From positions 434,001-498,000 of the forward strand of contig NZ_CP089312.1 in NCBI RefSeq assembly GCF_021545335.1: a stretch of DNA of 64,000 nt, read 5' to 3'. A program made the position numbers and the translations under genes. This stretch comes from Streptomyces sp. GQFP (lineage in GTDB: Bacteria; Actinomycetota; Actinomycetes; Streptomycetales; Streptomycetaceae). Below the pieces are notes generated by a model. That model saw nothing but the letters and a program-made list of their open reading frames with translations, was not told the origin of the DNA and did not search any database. The first letter of the stretch is position 1. Every line of letters starts with the position of its first letter. Of the stretch, positions 61,291-64,000 are shown piece by piece.

Positions 61291-62595
61291 TCACACCTCG
61301 TCGCGGGTCAGGGCCAGCAGCCGGTCGAGTACGCGCGGTCCGCCCGCCCGTACCCCGTCGTGCTCGAACTCGTCGGTCACCCAGGTGCGCAGCCCCCGGA
61401 TCGCCCGCGCGGTCTCCAGGGCGTGGCCCGTGTCGACGTACATGTCGTCGTGGTAGACGGCCGCGGCGACCGGCACCTCGTTGACGGCGAGGCGGGAACG
61501 GTCGTACAGGGGCGGCCAGTTCGTGTGGGCGGCGAGGAGTTCGGCGGTTTCGCGCAGGGGGCGCAGAGCCGGGTCGACGTCGAACAACCAGGGGTGGACC
61601 GACTCGCCGGTGAACAGCAACGGGGCGTCGCCCGCGAGGGACTTGCCCGCGTCGAACTGCGGGAACTCGGCGCGTACCCGCTCGGCGGACCAGTCGGTAG
61701 GGCGGGAGTTCTGGCCGTAGCAGGCCTCGTGGACGAGGGCGTACAGCGGATGTCCGGCGTACGACAGGAGGCCCTGGGCCTCTTCCAGGAACGCGTCGGA
61801 GAGGGCCGTGCCGTCGGGGGTGCGGACGAAGGCGTCCTCCAGGAGGTAGTGCAGCCGGTGGCTGCCCTCGCCGCTGCCGAGGAGGTTGCCGAGGGACTGG
61901 AATGCCTCGACGGTCAGGCGGTAGCCGTTCGGGAGGAGCGGCTCGTGGCCGATCACGTACTCGGCGATGCGTCTGGCGCGTTCCACGTCCTGGGGGTAAC
62001 GCGCGTAGTGCGCGGTGACCTTGCGTTCGATACGGGGGTAGGCGGCCCGGTAGACGTCGTCCGCGTGTCCGTCGAGGGACGGGAGGCCGCCGGTGATCAG
62101 GGCGGCGGTCAGACCCTCGGGCGCCGACGACAGATAGTGCACCGCGCAGAAGCCGCCGAAGCTCTGGCCGAGGACGGTCCAGGGGGCGCCGCCGGTGACC
62201 GACGGGCGGATGGCCTCGCAGTCCCGGACGATCGAGTCCGCGCGGAAGCGGGTCAGGTAGGCGGCCTGTTCGGCGGGGCCGCCGCGCAGCGGGAGCGTCT
62301 GGCGGTTGGCGGGGGTGGAGGCGCCGGTGCCGCGCTGGTCGAGGAGGAGGACACGGAACTCCTCCAGGGCCCGGCCGAGCCAGGCCGCCTGGCCGACGAA
62401 ACGATTCGCCCCGAAGCCCGGACCGCCCTGGAGATAGAGCAGCCACGGCAGGTCGTCCCGGTCCGCCTCGCCGCTCGCGACGACCTCACGGGCGTACAGC
62501 TCGATGGTCTCGCCCCCGGGGTCGTCGTGGTCCAGGGGCACGGTGAAGCGGCGGTCGGTGAGGACGACGCCGGGCTGGCGGTAGCTGACGGTCAA
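61291..62595 (-). CDS. Alpha/beta hydrolase, proline-iminopeptidase-like (S33)
   Basis: 434 residues. Oxyanion motif LYLQGGPGFGANRF, LLLDQRGTGAST, nucleophile elbow GQSFGGFCA. The cap domain is about 200 residues, and the C-terminal His is probably in YVDTGHALETA. HGGPG-type S33 peptidases release N-terminal Pro or hydrolyse related amides; here the first motif is QGGPG. The AYG... region near CYGQNSRPTDWSAERVR is family-typical. Transcribed singly. Confidence 0.88.
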   Translation of the reverse strand: MTVSYRQPGVVLTDRRFTVPLDHDDPGGETIELYAREVVASGEADRDDLPWLLYLQGGPGFGANRFVGQAAWLGRALEEFRVLLLDQRGTGASTPANRQTLPLRGGPAEQAAYLTRFRADSIVRDCEAIRPSVTGGAPWTVLGQSFGGFCAVHYLSSAPEGLTAALITGGLPSLDGHADDVYRAAYPRIERKVTAHYARYPQDVERARRIAEYVIGHEPLLPNGYRLTVEAFQSLGNLLGSGEGSHRLHYLLEDAFVRTPDGTALSDAFLEEAQGLLSYAGHPLYALVHEACYGQNSRPTDWSAERVRAEFPQFDAGKSLAGDAPLLFTGESVHPWLFDVDPALRPLRETAELLAAHTNWPPLYDRSRLAVNEVPVAAAVYHDDMYVDTGHALETARAIRGLRTWVTDEFEHDGVRAGGPRVLDRLLALTRDEV

Positions 62596-62707
62596 CGGTG
62601 CTCCCGAGACGGTTGGATTCCAGGCCGCCCCAGTTCAGCACATGTTCGCGGCCCTGCCGAGCCCCTGGATCATGACAACGTACTGAACGCACGATCAGTT
62701 CCGGACT

Positions 62708-63739
62708 TCAGCGGGCCGACAGGCTGGAGCGGCGGACCACCAGTTCCGGCTGGAGGACGACCCTGCGGTGCTCGTGCCGCCTGGGCCCGGTCTCCGTCTC
62801 CGCCTCGGTCTCCTCCAGGAGGAGTTCGGCGGCCAGGGCGCCCATGGTCACGGCGGGCTGGCGTACGGAGGTCAGCGGGACGGCCGCGGCGGCGGCGAAC
62901 TCGATGTCGTCGTAGCCGACGATCGCGAGGTCGTCGGGGACGCCGACGCCGGCCGCGTACATGGCCTGGAGGACGCCGAGGGCGAGCAGGTCGTTGGCGC
63001 AGAAGACCGCGGTGGGGCGCTCGGCGAGGCCCAGCAGGCGGGCGCCCGCGTCCCGGCCCGCCGCCACGTCGAGGCGTTCGGTGGGCAGCTCGCGCAGGGC
63101 CGAGGGGCTGAGGCCGGCCTCGGCGAGCGCGTTCAGGGCGCCCGTACGGCGGTCGCGGACCTGGTTGAAGCCGGGCGGGCCGCTGACGTACGCGATGGAG
63201 CGATGGCCGGCGTCGATGAGATGGCGGACGGCCAGGGCGCCGCCCGCGACGTCGTCCACGGAGACCGAGCACTCGGTGGTGCCCTCGGCGACCCGGTCGA
63301 CCAGCACGAACGGGATGCCGTGCCGGCGGAAGGAGGCGATGTTGCGGCCGGTGGCGTCGGCCGGGGTGAGCAGCACTCCGCGTACCCGCTGCTCGGCGAA
63401 GAGCGACAGGTAGTCGGCCTCCTCGCCGGCGCTCTGCGCGCTGTTGCAGACCATCACACCGAGCCCGGCGTCGCGCGCGGCCCGCTCGGCGCCGCGTGCC
63501 ACGTCCACGAAGAAGGGGTTACCCATGTCGAGGACGAGCAGCCCCATGATGCGGCTGCGCCCGGCGCGCAGCTGACGCGCAGACTCGCTGCGGACGTAGC
63601 CGAGACGGTCGATCGCGGACAACACCCGGGCCCGGGTCTCGGTGGCGACCGAGTCCGGACGGTTGATGACGTTCGAGACCGTGCCGACGGAGACTCCGGC
63701 GGCACGGGCGACGTCCTTGATACCCACCGGCTGGGCCAT
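62708..63739 (-). CDS. LacI-family transcriptional regulator
   Basis: 343 residues. N-terminal HTH IKDVARAAGVSVGTVSNVINRPDSV with the hinge helix ESARQLRAGRSRIMGLLV; periplasmic-binding-protein-like sensor domain to the end (DDLAIVGYDDIEFAAAAAVPLTSVRQP). Follows a partial gene on the same strand and may control it, as LacI regulators usually sit beside sugar-use genes. Confidence 0.93.
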   Translation of the reverse strand: MAQPVGIKDVARAAGVSVGTVSNVINRPDSVATETRARVLSAIDRLGYVRSESARQLRAGRSRIMGLLVLDMGNPFFVDVARGAERAARDAGLGVMVCNSAQSAGEEADYLSLFAEQRVRGVLLTPADATGRNIASFRRHGIPFVLVDRVAEGTTECSVSVDDVAGGALAVRHLIDAGHRSIAYVSGPPGFNQVRDRRTGALNALAEAGLSPSALRELPTERLDVAAGRDAGARLLGLAERPTAVFCANDLLALGVLQAMYAAGVGVPDDLAIVGYDDIEFAAAAAVPLTSVRQPAVTMGALAAELLLEETEAETETGPRRHEHRRVVLQPELVVRRSSLSAR

Positions 63740-63831
63740 CGGGCGGGGACCTCCAGGGAAACGAACGGTGGCGGGCAGGCCCTTACATTAACCGCGACCT
63801 GCCCGGCCCTTGCCAATCCGGCCTAATCCGG

Positions 63832-64000
63832 TCACGCGGGAAGGCTGAAGTCGACGACATGGAGCGCGGACGGGGTCGTACCGCTCGACTTCTCCTGGTA
63901 GAGGACGGACAGGACGTTGTCCTGGGCGATCCGTGTCTCGTCGACGACGACCTCACCGAAGGCGTTGAGTGTGCTGCCGTCGTAGAGCAGCGCCCAGTCG
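63832..64000 (-). CDS. C-terminus of a protein running off the window
   Basis: The last 55 codons are visible, reading DWALLYDGSTLNAFGEVVVD, DNVLSVLYQEKSSG, then ALHVVDFSLPA and a stop. The beta-rich repeats look like the end of an extracellular sugar-active or propeller protein, but the family cannot be fixed from this piece. It lies upstream of the LacI gene on the same strand, about 92 bp away. Confidence 0.6.
   Translation of the reverse strand, partial: DWALLYDGSTLNAFGEVVVDETRIAQDNVLSVLYQEKSSGTTPSALHVVDFSLPA

Overview
The window looks like a chromosomal segment of a Streptomyces or very close relative. Base composition is very GC-rich with codon third positions almost all G/C, GTG/TTG starts are frequent, and the gene content is typical of that genus: a Streptomyces subtilisin inhibitor, DUF4232 lipoprotein, DUF5999, DUF1304, STAS/SpoIIE partner-switching proteins, a CebR-box cellulase, a DmdR/DtxR iron box, and the GC-rich intergenic palindromes that litter Streptomyces genomes. 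I saw no rRNA, tRNA, CRISPR array or complete insertion sequence.

Layout. 0-6.2 kb: a double-glycine-leader peptide precursor followed by a complete NHLM-type export apparatus (HlyD-like adaptor, C39 peptidase/ABC exporter, second ABC exporter). 6.2-12.6 kb: alpha/beta hydrolase, DHA2 efflux pump with a dyad-rich promoter, ICMT-like membrane methyltransferase, STAS protein, secreted protease inhibitor (SSI), NCS1 permease. 12.6-25.2 kb: two paralogous proteins that fuse an ECF-sigma-like cytoplasmic part, a zinc-finger anti-sigma-like motif, one membrane helix and an outside beta-trefoil (ricin-type) domain. Between them lie a Fic/Doc-like toxin with its antitoxin, a secreted GH9 cellulase under a CebR box, a PAS-GAF-SpoIIE-HATPase regulator, a lipoprotein, a 32-bp minisatellite and an ArsB/SLC13-like transporter. 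25.7-30.3 kb: AraC regulator with a divergent PhyH-type dioxygenase, an aldo/keto reductase and a GH114 lipoprotein.

27.6-45.6 kb is rich in broken genes: a frameshifted unknown protein, a fragment of a LAL-type LuxR regulator, a frameshifted cation diffusion facilitator, a truncated APC permease, a frameshifted GNAT remnant, and a ribosomal-protection-type tetracycline resistance (EF-G-like) pseudogene that carries a small palindromic insertion and a large internal deletion. Intact genes among them include an amidohydrolase, a DUF1304-TetR operon with a double operator, a MarR-controlled alcohol/aldehyde dehydrogenase pair, a STAS protein and a second-type PRPP synthetase.

45.7-64 kb: DUF4230 and VanZ-like membrane proteins, a PolX-like PHP protein, an SDR with a MerR-type (19-bp spacer) apparently leaderless promoter, a VanX-type D,D-dipeptidase, an XRE-like DNA-binding protein with an apparent frameshift, an APH-type kinase, DUF3626, a FUSC exporter followed by striking 12-bp repeats, a Tat-exported lactonase, an iron-box DUF2470 protein, a TetR/CYP102-like P450 pair, DUF5999, a prolyl-aminopeptidase-like hydrolase, a LacI regulator, and the C-terminus of a further protein running off the right edge.

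The two best candidates for something undescribed are the cysteine-free, three-repeat GG-leader peptide with its dedicated exporter, and the pair of sigma/zinc-finger/TM/lectin one-polypeptide regulators that share a 12-bp upstream motif.
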